The position numbers and the translations under genes were made by a program. Under the pieces are notes generated by a model, which was given only the letters and a program-made list of their open reading frames with translations, had not been told where the DNA came from and ran no database searches. From Nevskia sp043781855 (GTDB lineage Bacteria; Pseudomonadota; Gammaproteobacteria; Nevskiales; Nevskiaceae), in assembly GCA_043781855.1 (NCBI GenBank), contig JAYWBB010000006.1, positions 1 through 8,342 on the forward strand: a stretch of DNA of 8,342 bases, given 5' to 3'. Below are positions 1 to 6,763 of the stretch, piece after piece. Every line of letters begins with the position of its first letter. Position 1 is the stretch's first letter.

Positions 1-1796
1 CCCATCATCGGGGCAACCGGAACCAGCATTGCGCCGCCGGCGGTCAGCGCTTTCTGCATCGCTGCCGCAGCCGCGCCGTCGTAGCCGGGCGCAATCAGCA
101 TCGCGACCTTGCGGCCGGCAATCGAGTCTTTCCGCGTACCGGCCATGCTAAGCGCCGCAGATACACCCGGTTTGGCGGCACCCCGGCGACTCGACGGTTT
201 GGGCGCGGTCGTCGCCTGGTCGAGCCAGGAAATATCGGTGCGGCAATTCTCGACGCCGATTTCGAGCGCGACTTTCTCCGCGAGGTCGGTGTCGATGTTC
301 GCGAGCAGTGCGACGATGCGCTGGCGAATCTGCGGCGTTTCGACATGGCTCAGCTCGAAGCGCAGCGCATCGACGAGATGGCGCTGCTCGGCATCGGACT
401 GGCTTTGATAGAAAAGCGTGGCCTGGGTGAAGTGATCGGCAAAACTGGCCGAGCGCGCGCGGACTTTCTCGCCCTTGAGCCGATCGCGATAGCTCGCGAA
501 CGCGGGGCCTTCGGTCGCCTGCATCGGGCAGCCGCCGCCGAGCGAATTCGGTTCGTAGGCCGTGCGACCCTTGTGGATACGGTGCTGATGAAAGCCATCG
601 CGCTGATCGGTGTGCACCGGCACGACCGGCCGATTGATCGGAATCTGCGCGAAGTTCGGACCGCCAAGGCGCAGTAGCTGCGTGTCGAGATACGAGAACA
701 AACGTCCTTGCAGCAGCGGGTCATTGGTGAAATCGATGCCCGGCACCATGTTGCCGAGATGGAACGCGACCTGCTCGGTCTCGGCGAAATAATTGTCCGG
801 ATTGCGGTTCAGCACCAGCCGGCCGATGGGCCGCACCGGGACCAGTTCCTCGGGGATCAGCTTGGTGGCGTCGAGCAGGTCGAAGTCGAACTTGTCGGCG
901 TCTGCTTCCTCGACGATCTGGATGCCGAGTTCCCACTCCGGGAAATTGCCCGCTTCGATCGAATCCCAGAGATCGCGCCGGTTGAAATCCGGGTCCTTGC
1001 CGGCGATCTTCTGCATCTCGTCCCAGGCCATCGAGTGCACACCGAGCTTCGGCTTCCAGTGCCACTTGATGAAGCGCGACCGGCCCTCGGCATCGATCAG
1101 CCGGAAGGTGTGAACGCCGAAGCCTTCCATCATCGCGAAGGAACGCGGCAATGCGCGGTCGGACATGACCCACATGATCATGTGCAGACTCTCGGTGTTG
1201 AGCGAGACGAAATCCCAGAACGTGTCGTGCGCCGACTGCGCCTGCGGAATCTCGTTGTGCGGCTCCGGCTTCACCGCATGCACGAAATCCGGAAACTTGA
1301 TCGCGTCCTGGATGAAGAATACCGGCATGTTGTTGCCGACGATGTCGAAATTGCCGGCCTGCGTGTAGAACTTGATCGCGAAGCCGCGCACGTCGCGCAC
1401 GGTGTCGGCTGAGCCGCGCGAACCGGCGACAGTCGAGATGCGCACGAACACCGGCGTACGCTTCGACGGGTCCTGCAGAAAATCGGCGGTGGTCAGCTCG
1501 GCCAGCGATTCGTAAGGCTCGAAATAGCCGTGCGCCGCAGCGCCGCGCGCGTGCACCACGCGCTCCGGAATGCGCTCGTGATCGAAATGTGTGATCTTCT
1601 CGCGCAGCAGAAAATCCTCGAGCAGCGAAGGGCCGCGGCTGCCGGCCTTCAGCGAATTCTGGTTGTCGCGGATGGCGATGCCCTGGTCGCTGGTCAGCGT
1701 CGCGCCGCGATCGTCGACGATGTGCGTCTGCAACTGCTTGAGCTTGTCGTCGGTGGCGATGGCTTTCTTCGGTTTGTGCTTCATGCTCACGGTCAT
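1..1796 (-). CDS. katE: Large-subunit heme catalase (HPII/KatE type), C-terminus cut by window edge
   Basis: This enzyme disproportionates hydrogen peroxide to water and oxygen in the cytoplasm. Numbering from the ATG at 1796, about 598 codons are visible. The catalase core holds the distal His at residue 82 (in VVHARGAAAHG), the distal Asn at 155 (in GNNMPVFF), and the proximal heme ligand Tyr369 in RLFSYLDTQ, with Arg365 four residues before it. His346 sits 23 residues before that Tyr, the same spacing as the His392-Tyr415 pair that is covalently cross-linked in E. coli HPII. A linker rich in Ala/Ser/Arg leads at about residue 562 (RKVAMLIAPGYDG) into the flavodoxin/GATase-like C-terminal domain that marks large-subunit catalases. 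E. coli HPII has 753 residues, so roughly 100-150 residues lie outside the window. The start is ambiguous: a GGAG is 1 nt from ATG 1796, 7 nt from an in-frame GTG at 1790 and 13 nt from ATG 1784. Family identity is very secure. Confidence 0.97.
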   Translation of the reverse strand, partial: MTVSMKHKPKKAIATDDKLKQLQTHIVDDRGATLTSDQGIAIRDNQNSLKAGSRGPSLLEDFLLREKITHFDHERIPERVVHARGAAAHGYFEPYESLAELTTADFLQDPSKRTPVFVRISTVAGSRGSADTVRDVRGFAIKFYTQAGNFDIVGNNMPVFFIQDAIKFPDFVHAVKPEPHNEIPQAQSAHDTFWDFVSLNTESLHMIMWVMSDRALPRSFAMMEGFGVHTFRLIDAEGRSRFIKWHWKPKLGVHSMAWDEMQKIAGKDPDFNRRDLWDSIEAGNFPEWELGIQIVEEADADKFDFDLLDATKLIPEELVPVRPIGRLVLNRNPDNYFAETEQVAFHLGNMVPGIDFTNDPLLQGRLFSYLDTQLLRLGGPNFAQIPINRPVVPVHTDQRDGFHQHRIHKGRTAYEPNSLGGGCPMQATEGPAFASYRDRLKGEKVRARSASFADHFTQATLFYQSQSDAEQRHLVDALRFELSHVETPQIRQRIVALLANIDTDLAEKVALEIGVENCRTDISWLDQATTAPKPSSRRGAAKPGVSAALSMAGTRKDSIAGRKVAMLIAPGYDGAAAAAMQKALTAGGAMLVPVAPMM

Positions 1797-1981
1797 ACTC
1801 CGCGTTGGCGGCACCGGCCCTCGCGGGGCGGCACGCAAAAAAAGTGGCTGCACGGGGATGGCCAGGGGCCGATCGGCTGCGCAGGATTCGCTGTCCAGCA
1901 CAGCAAGCCGCAGGCCCAGGCCATGCCGGTTGGACTGGCGCCCGACGCTGCGCTAGTTTGAAACTCCTGACAGAACGCGCG
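1797..1981. other. Divergent intergenic region between catalase and mutarotase
   Basis: These 185 bases lie between two divergently transcribed genes, so both promoters should be here. I see no convincing -35/-10 pair on either strand. A run of seven A at 1838-1844 stands out in otherwise GC-rich sequence. It is not followed by a hairpin with a T tract in the right orientation, so it does not look like a terminator. No OxyR-type or other operator could be recognised by eye. Confidence 0.4.
1798..1801 (-). promoter_or_regulatory. Ribosome binding site of the catalase gene
   Basis: On the minus strand a GGAG lies just before the catalase coding start. It is only 1 nt from the first ATG (1796), too close for normal initiation, but 7 nt from an in-frame GTG at 1790-1788. 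A further ATG at 1784 is 13 nt away. Spacing therefore favours GTG 1790, which would give a protein beginning MSMKHKPKK. This is inference from spacing only. Confidence 0.45.
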
Positions 1982-2827
1982 ATGACCGACGTCCCGACCC
2001 ACGACGCAGCCCATCCTGTTCCGCAAACCCTGATCGCCGCCGATGGCGCCAGCGCTGTGGTTCATGCGCACGGTGCACAGGTCATCTCGTGGCGGCCCGT
2101 GGGCGGCGTCGAGCGGCTGTTTCTGAGCCGCACGGCGGACTACCGCGCACAGGCTGCGATCCGCGGCGGCATCCCGGTGATTTTTCCGCAGTTCGCGGGC
2201 GAGGGGTCACTGCCGAAGCACGGCTTTGCGCGTGTGAGCGAATGGCGGTTCGATGGCGGAACCCGGGCGGTAGACGGCGCTGCCAGCGCCAGCTGGACGC
2301 TGTGCGACGACGAGACGACCCGGACGCTGTGGCCGCATGCGTTCGCGGCGCAACTCACGGTCGTGGTGGGCGGCAGCACGCTCGCAGTGACACTCGCCGT
2401 GCACAACGCCGGCGCCACGCCGATGCGATTCACCGCGGCATTGCACAGCTATTTCGCGGTCGAGGATATCGCCGAGGTGACGGTGCTCGGCCTGGGTGGC
2501 CACCGGTATCGCGACACGGCGGCCGGCGGCGTCGAGCGTCGACAAACCGAACGTGCCCTGCGCATCGTCGGCGAGGTCGATCGCATCTATTTCGATGTGC
2601 CGGAATCCTTGCGGCTGCAGGAGCGGCATTGCCGTCTCCAAATCGAGGCGGCGGGTTTCCCGGATGTGGTGATCTGGAATCCCGGCGAAGTGCGCGGCGC
2701 CGCGCTGACCGATCTCGAAGCCGACGGCTACGCGCACATGCTCTGCATCGAGGCCGCCGTGATCGGTCGGCGGGTGCAGCTTGCGCCGGGCGAGCGCTGG
2801 CAGGGGACGCAGACGCTCATCGCCTGA
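1982..2827 (+). CDS. D-hexose-6-phosphate mutarotase-like protein (aldose 1-epimerase superfamily, YeaD type)
   Basis: The 281-residue product belongs to the galactose-mutarotase-like superfamily. YeaD-type members interconvert the alpha and beta anomers of hexose 6-phosphates in the cytoplasm. Family landmarks appear in order: IRGGIPVIFPQFAG (60-73), KHGFARVSEW (79-88), ALHSYFAVEDI with the expected catalytic His155, VDRIYFDVP, VVIWNPG, and DGYAHMLCIEAA with the expected catalytic Glu257. The length fits this family (about 270-300 residues). I chose ATG 1982 because the open frame upstream to 1805 has no family similarity and would start with TTG. No strong Shine-Dalgarno sequence precedes the ATG. 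The gene runs convergent to rsgA with only 14 bases between the two stop codons and no recognisable terminator hairpin. Substrate specificity is inferred from the family and is not visible in the sequence. Confidence 0.9.
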   Translation: MTDVPTHDAAHPVPQTLIAADGASAVVHAHGAQVISWRPVGGVERLFLSRTADYRAQAAIRGGIPVIFPQFAGEGSLPKHGFARVSEWRFDGGTRAVDGAASASWTLCDDETTRTLWPHAFAAQLTVVVGGSTLAVTLAVHNAGATPMRFTAALHSYFAVEDIAEVTVLGLGGHRYRDTAAGGVERRQTERALRIVGEVDRIYFDVPESLRLQERHCRLQIEAAGFPDVVIWNPGEVRGAALTDLEADGYAHMLCIEAAVIGRRVQLAPGERWQGTQTLIA

Positions 2828-2841
2828 ATTCAGCCGGGGCG

Positions 2842-3921
2842 CTATCGCCGCTTGTCGGAGTCGCGCGGGTAGCGCGCCGTTTCCTTGTCCGCGTTCTTGT
2901 CGCCACGCTTGCGCTCGGCGGCTGCGAGACGCGACTGTTCGAGCAGCGCCAGCTCGCGCCGCAGCTTGTGATAGTTCGCGAGACGCGCGGGCGCCAGAAG
3001 GGTGACTACCGCACAACCCGGTTCAGACTCGTGACGGCAATCGCGGAAGCGGCAGTTCAGCGCGAGTATCGCGATGTCGTCGAAGGCATCGGCTTCGACT
3101 TCTTCATCGCCGCTCAGGCGCAACTCGCGCACGCCCGGCGTATCGATCAGGCAGGCGCCCTGCGGGAGCAGGCGCAGCGTCCGCGCAGTGGTGGTGTGGC
3201 GGCCCTTGTCGTCATGCTCGCGCGTGGCGCCGGTGCGCTGCGAGCCGTCGCCGAGCAGTGTGTTCATGAGCGTCGACTTGCCGACGCCCGATGAGCCGAG
3301 CAGAACCAGCGTCAGGCCCTCGGCAAGAAAGGGCGCAAGCACGCCGAGCGCGAGTGCGGTGCGAGCATCGAGCACGAACACCGGCGTTGCGGGGCCTGCC
3401 AGCAGCGCGATCTCCGCCGCGCAGGCCTGCGCGTTGTCACAGCGATCGGGTTTGGTCAAAACGATCAGCGGCGCAACGTGCGCCGCGCGCACCATCAGCA
3501 GGTAGCGCTCCATGCGGTTCGGGCTGTAGTCGCCGTCGAGCCCCATGACCAGCACGGCGGTGTCGACGTTGGCGACGATGCGCTGCACGCCGCTCTCGCC
3601 GCGGCTGCGCTTGAGCAGGCTCTTTCTTGGCAGGAGATCGGTGATGTAGAGACTGCCGCCGTCCTCCCCGATCAGGACCCAGTCGCCGACCGCGAGGCCG
3701 TCGCCAGCGGCTTCGAGCCGCGTGAACAGGCCGGACATCGTCTGCGCCTTGAGGATCGCGCTGCCGTCGTGCACGCCGCTGTGTGCGCGATGCTGTTCGG
3801 CGATGCGCGCCGGGCGTCCGCGTGGATTGTCGAGTGCGGCAAACGCTGCGGCGCAGTGCGCGTTCCAGCCGATGGCGTTAAGCGCCGGCAAGTGACCGGG
3901 TATTTTCCGCAGCGTGCTCAA
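2842..3921 (-). CDS. rsgA: Small ribosomal subunit biogenesis GTPase RsgA
   Basis: RsgA is a circularly permuted GTPase that acts in late maturation of the 30S subunit and is stimulated by it. In the 359-residue product the G motifs occur in the permuted order typical of the family: G4 as TKPD (156-159), then the P-loop GSSGVGKST (209-217), then G3 DTPG (260-263). An N-terminal OB-fold-like region precedes them (about 36-115). A zinc knuckle follows with Cys290, Cys295, His297 and Cys303 in the spacing C-x4-C-x-H-x5-C. The C-terminal tail is rich in Lys/Arg/Asp. The likely start is a TTG at 3921-3919 that overlaps the stop codon of the upstream cfa gene (TTGA). No strong ribosome binding site is seen, so translation is probably coupled to cfa. 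The start is less certain than the identity, but NAIGWNAHCAAAF near residue 15 is typical of RsgA N-termini, so little could be missing. Confidence 0.95.
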   Translation of the reverse strand: MSTLRKIPGHLPALNAIGWNAHCAAAFAALDNPRGRPARIAEQHRAHSGVHDGSAILKAQTMSGLFTRLEAAGDGLAVGDWVLIGEDGGSLYITDLLPRKSLLKRSRGESGVQRIVANVDTAVLVMGLDGDYSPNRMERYLLMVRAAHVAPLIVLTKPDRCDNAQACAAEIALLAGPATPVFVLDARTALALGVLAPFLAEGLTLVLLGSSGVGKSTLMNTLLGDGSQRTGATREHDDKGRHTTTARTLRLLPQGACLIDTPGVRELRLSGDEEVEADAFDDIAILALNCRFRDCRHESEPGCAVVTLLAPARLANYHKLRRELALLEQSRLAAAERKRGDKNADKETARYPRDSDKRR

Positions 3922-5159
3922 ACGCGCGCTGTCGCGAGGGGCCGCTCGCGCAGATGCAACGCGCTTTCGGCCCGATGCTGGTAGTCCCGCGCGATCGGCA
4001 GCGCGGCGGAATTTTTTGTGAGCTGCATCTGGATGATCATCTGCTTACCGTAGCGGAAGCCGATCTCGCCCGCGATCAGGTAGAACTCCCACATGCGGCA
4101 GAAGCGCGCATCGAACATCGTTTCGATCTTCGTGCGGTTCGCGCGGAAACGCGCCTCCCAGTGCAGCAGTGTCTCGGCGTAATGGCGGCGCAGGATTTCG
4201 ATATCGGTGATCCAGAGCCTGGCGGCTTCGGCGGCGGCGGCGGCTTCGGAAATCGCGGGGACGTGGGCGCCGGGGAAAATGTATTTGCGAAACCACGGCG
4301 AGATCGGCCCGGCGCCGCCCATGCGGCCGATGGTGTGCAGCAGCGCCACCCCGTCGTCGGCGAGAAGATCACGCACCTTGTCGAAGAACTCCTGGTGCTG
4401 GCTGACGCCGACATGCTCGAACATGCCGATCGAGACGATGCGGTCGAACGGACCCGTCACGTCGCGGTAATCCTTCAGCTCGAAGCGCACGCGGCCGTCG
4501 AGGCCGCGCGCCTGCGCGCGTTCGCTTGCGAGTTGATGCTGCTCGGTGGACAGCGTCACGCCCACGACTTCGACATCGGCCACTTCCGCGAGATACATCG
4601 CCATGCCGCCCCAGCCGCAGCCGATGTCGAGAATGCGCTGGCCCGGTTTCAGGTCGAGCTTCGCCGCGATGTGACGCAGCTTGTTGCGCTGGGCGACTTC
4701 GAGGCTGTCGTCCGGCGTCAGAAAATACGCGCAGGAATAGTGGAGATCATCATCGAGAAAGAGCTTGTAGAGCTCGTTCGAGAGGTCGTAATGATGCGCG
4801 ACATTGGCACGCGAACGGCCGGCGCTGTTGCGCGGCACCAGCTTGCGCAGGCGCTTGTAGGTATCGCGAACGACCCGCTGCAACGGCTGGCTGCGCAGGT
4901 GCTCGCGGTTCAGCGCGAAGATTGTCAGCAAGTCGCGGATCGAGCCTTCCTCGACGCGCAAGCTGCCGTCCATGTAGGCCTCGCCGGCCTTCAGCTCGGG
5001 GTTCAGGAACAGCGTTCGATAAAGCTTTGGATCGGTCAGGCGGATCGCGCAGCGCGGGCCGGGTTCGCCCTGATGCACGACCTGCGTACCGTCGGGCGCG
5101 ATCACCGTCAGGGTGCCGATACGGACAAAGCCGCGAAGCATGCGATCGAGAAGCCGCAT
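3918..5159 (-). CDS. cfa: Cyclopropane-fatty-acyl-phospholipid synthase
   Basis: The enzyme transfers a methylene group from S-adenosylmethionine to cis double bonds of membrane phospholipid acyl chains, working at the inner face of the cytoplasmic membrane. The 413-residue product has the N-terminal lipid-binding region (1-110, including GEAYMDGSL at 59-67) and a Rossmann methyltransferase domain with the SAM motif ILDIGCGWGG (176-185). Active-site counterparts of the E. coli enzyme are visible: Cys143 in YSCAYF, Glu248 in GMFEHVG, His275 in LLHTIG and Tyr327 in HYAETL. E. coli Cfa has 382 residues; most of the extra length here is a short charged C-terminal tail. I chose ATG 5159 because the family begins near this point. 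An upstream in-frame ATG at 5237 would add 26 Pro/His/Arg-rich residues with no similarity. The stop codon overlaps the start of rsgA. A (GGC)-rich tract inside the gene encodes an Ala run at 306-310. Confidence 0.95.
   Translation of the reverse strand: MRLLDRMLRGFVRIGTLTVIAPDGTQVVHQGEPGPRCAIRLTDPKLYRTLFLNPELKAGEAYMDGSLRVEEGSIRDLLTIFALNREHLRSQPLQRVVRDTYKRLRKLVPRNSAGRSRANVAHHYDLSNELYKLFLDDDLHYSCAYFLTPDDSLEVAQRNKLRHIAAKLDLKPGQRILDIGCGWGGMAMYLAEVADVEVVGVTLSTEQHQLASERAQARGLDGRVRFELKDYRDVTGPFDRIVSIGMFEHVGVSQHQEFFDKVRDLLADDGVALLHTIGRMGGAGPISPWFRKYIFPGAHVPAISEAAAAAEAARLWITDIEILRRHYAETLLHWEARFRANRTKIETMFDARFCRMWEFYLIAGEIGFRYGKQMIIQMQLTKNSAALPIARDYQHRAESALHLRERPLATARV
4221..4248. repeat. Short GGC-rich tract inside cfa
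   Basis: A GGC/GCG-rich stretch with two copies of the unit ggcggcttcgg flanks about four to five extra GGC triplets. On the coding strand it gives an Ala-rich segment (residues 306-313) between the conserved YIFPGAHVP and WITDIE segments of Cfa. It is a low-complexity tract within a gene, not a mobile repeat. Confidence 0.6.
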
Positions 5160-5309
5160 CGATGGGTTGCCTGGAATTGAGCATCGGCGCGGATGCGACG
5201 TGTGCCGGCATGGTAGCGGTTGCGGCGTGGCAGGCATACGACGGATGGCGCCACGCGCGGTCGGCGGTTCGGTATCCTCGACGCTTCGGGGTCAGCAGGG
5301 GGTGGCGAC
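5160..5309. other. Divergent intergenic region between cfa and the MAPEG gene
   Basis: This 150-base GC-rich spacer must hold the promoters for cfa (minus) and for the MAPEG-led unit (plus). I could not pick out a convincing sigma-70 type pair on either strand. A TATCCT at 5273-5278 resembles a -10 box on the plus strand but has no matching -35 box. No inverted repeat long enough to be called an operator was seen. Confidence 0.35.
5297..5302 (+). promoter_or_regulatory. Strong ribosome binding site of the MAPEG gene
   Basis: AGGGGG lies 7 nt before the ATG at 5310. This is close to ideal spacing and fixes the start of the MAPEG protein at that ATG, not at upstream in-frame codons. Confidence 0.8.
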
Positions 5310-5708
5310 ATGATCGTCGTTCCGTTGTACGCCGGACTGCTCGCGTTGTGGTTCGTGTTGTTGAGCGTGCGTGTCATCGGCTGGCGGCAGCGCTCGTGGA
5401 CCAGCCTCGGCGATGGTGGCGATGCATCGGCGCTGCGCGTGATCCGCGGCCATGCGAACTTCGCCGAGTACGTGCCGCTGGCGCTGGTGCTGCTCGGCTT
5501 CCTTGAATTGAGTCACTACTCGTCGCTGCTGCTGCATGCGCTGGGGTTGACGTTGCTGATCGGGCGTCTGCTGCACGGCTATTCGCTGTCGTTCACGCCG
5601 GTGTTCGTGCCCGGGCGCGTCATCGGCATGATGCTGACCTGCGCCGTGCTGCTGATAGCCGGGCTGCTCTGCGTTTACCAGGGCGTGCTCGGCTTCCGGC
5701 TCCAGTAG
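5310..5708 (+). CDS. MAPEG-family integral membrane protein
   Basis: The 132-residue product has the size and four-helix layout of the MAPEG family (membrane-associated proteins in eicosanoid and glutathione metabolism). Hydrophobic segments lie at about 4-22, 53-68, 71-89 and 104-125. The family signature is present between the first two helices as RGHANFAEYVPL (46-57), with the characteristic Asn50 and Glu53. Characterised eukaryotic members are glutathione transferases and peroxidases. The bacterial YecN-like members are mostly uncharacterised, so glutathione-dependent activity is family-based inference. The gene is divergent from cfa and has the best ribosome binding site in the window. 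It is followed after a single base by the DUF938 methyltransferase, so it is probably the first gene of a three-gene unit. Confidence 0.9.
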   Translation: MIVVPLYAGLLALWFVLLSVRVIGWRQRSWTSLGDGGDASALRVIRGHANFAEYVPLALVLLGFLELSHYSSLLLHALGLTLLIGRLLHGYSLSFTPVFVPGRVIGMMLTCAVLLIAGLLCVYQGVLGFRLQ

Positions 5709-5709
5709 C

Positions 5710-6321
5710 GTGACGCCGGACAAGCCGTTTTCGCCGGCCTGCGAACGCAATCGTGAGCCCATTCTGAGCTTGTTGTGCGAGCACTTTGCGGATCGCCGGC
5801 AGGTGCTGGAGATCGGCAGCGGCAGCGGCCAGCACGCAGTGCATTTTGCGGCCGCCTTGCCGCACCTGGTCTGGCAAACCGCTGACCGTGCGCCGTACCT
5901 GCCGGGTATCCGGATGTGGCTCGATGAGGCGAGGCTGCCGAACACGCCGCCGCCACTGATTCTCGAGGTGAACGGCGTATGGCCGGCCGCGCGTTACGAC
6001 GCCGTGTTCAGCGCGAACACCTTGCACATCATGAGTTGGCCGGAGGTCATGTCGACGTTCGAGCGTTTGCCACAGGTATTGACCGAAGACGCGAAGCTCG
6101 CGATCTACGGCCCGTTCGCCTACGGCGGCCGGCAGACCAGCGACAGCAATGCCGCGTTCGACGCGAACCTGCGCAGCGGTGGCTCGGCCAGCGGTATCCG
6201 CGCTTTCGAGGCGGTTGCCGCACTCGCCGAAAACATCGGCCTGACACTGCTCGAAGACCGCGCGATGCCGGCGAACAATCGTTGCCTGGTCTGGCAGCGA
6301 AATCCGGCCCCGCGCGGATGA
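5710..6321 (+). CDS. DUF938-family class I SAM-dependent methyltransferase
   Basis: The 203-residue product matches the DUF938 family throughout. It starts with FSPACERNREPIL (7-19), followed by the SAM-binding glycine motif VLEIGSGSGQHAVHF (32-46). Then come LEVNGVWP, FSANTLHIMSW (100-110), IYGPFAYGGRQTSDSNAAFD (132-151), GIRAFEAV and DRAMPANNRCLVW (183-195). The fold predicts methyl transfer from S-adenosylmethionine, but the acceptor is unknown for this family and nothing here identifies it. The start is a GTG at 5710, one base after the MAPEG stop codon. No good ribosome binding site precedes it, and the conserved FSPACERN block begins only six residues in, so this start is well supported. 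The stop codon overlaps the next start as ATGA. This spacing implies co-transcription and probable translational coupling with both neighbours. Confidence 0.92.
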   Translation: MTPDKPFSPACERNREPILSLLCEHFADRRQVLEIGSGSGQHAVHFAAALPHLVWQTADRAPYLPGIRMWLDEARLPNTPPPLILEVNGVWPAARYDAVFSANTLHIMSWPEVMSTFERLPQVLTEDAKLAIYGPFAYGGRQTSDSNAAFDANLRSGGSASGIRAFEAVAALAENIGLTLLEDRAMPANNRCLVWQRNPAPRG

Positions 6322-6713
6322 AAGTCGCTGCCGATACCGGTTGCCCCTGCGGCAGCAGCAAACGCTACGCCGACTGCTGCGCGCCCCTGCACGAGGGTGG
6401 CATCGCTGCAACCGCCGTGGCGCTGATGCGGTCGCGCTACAGCGCTTACGTGCTGCGTCGGCATGCGTATGTGCTCGCGACCTGGCACCCGAGCACGCGG
6501 CCGGCCGCCATCGAAGCCACGGCCGAAGACAAGGCGACGAAATGGCTGGGTCTTTCGGTGAAGGCGTCTCGCCGCAACGGCGACCACGGCGCGTTCGTCG
6601 AATTCGTCGCGCGCTACAAGGTCGGCGGCGGCAGCGCAACGCGGCTGCACGAGATCAGCCGTTTCGCCCGCGAGAACGGGCGCTGGTATTACCTCGATGG
6701 CGAAATTTCCTGA
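6318..6713 (+). CDS. YchJ-family (UPF0225) SEC-C motif protein
   Basis: The 131-residue product begins with a zinc-binding SEC-C motif: Cys9, Cys11, Cys20 and Cys21 within CPCGSSKRYADCC. It continues into the NTF2-like domain of YchJ proteins: LMRSRYSAYVL (36-46), TWHPST (55-60), KWLGLSV (75-81), FVEFVARYK (93-101), and HEISRF with GRWYYLDG (111-128). The function of YchJ is not established; SEC-C motifs in other proteins bind zinc and mediate protein contacts, as in SecA with SecB. E. coli YchJ has about 152 residues and carries a second SEC-C motif at its C-terminus. This protein stops right after the NTF2-like domain and lacks it. The ATG overlaps the stop of the upstream methyltransferase (ATGA), so the two are probably translated together. 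Confidence 0.9.
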   Translation: MKVAADTGCPCGSSKRYADCCAPLHEGGIAATAVALMRSRYSAYVLRRHAYVLATWHPSTRPAAIEATAEDKATKWLGLSVKASRRNGDHGAFVEFVARYKVGGGSATRLHEISRFARENGRWYYLDGEIS

Positions 6714-6763
6714 TCGGGTTTCGCACAGCGCGGTTCCGGGCTTTGCATTTCCCTTGCGCCGCT

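Noticed and set aside
708..1412. A 234-codon plus-strand open frame inside the catalase gene
   Set aside because: Antisense to the catalase core, whose motifs are unambiguous. Long antisense frames are common in GC-rich DNA.
1838..1844. A7 run as a possible terminator or regulatory tract
   Set aside because: No stable hairpin is placed so that a T tract would follow it on either strand, and the location between divergent gene starts makes a terminator unlikely.
2089..3294. A 401-codon plus-strand open frame across the mutarotase and the 3' part of rsgA
   Set aside because: It overlaps two strongly supported genes in other frames, and its translation is Arg/Ala-rich with no domain.
3443..3454. 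RsgA G4 motif reads TKPD instead of NKxD
   Set aside because: Thr in the first G4 position occurs in other RsgA proteins, so I do not treat it as unusual or as evidence of lost GTP specificity.
3954..5180. A 408-codon plus-strand open frame antisense to cfa
   Set aside because: It is the antisense shadow of a well-supported gene. The cfa reading has all catalytic motifs; this frame has no recognisable domain.
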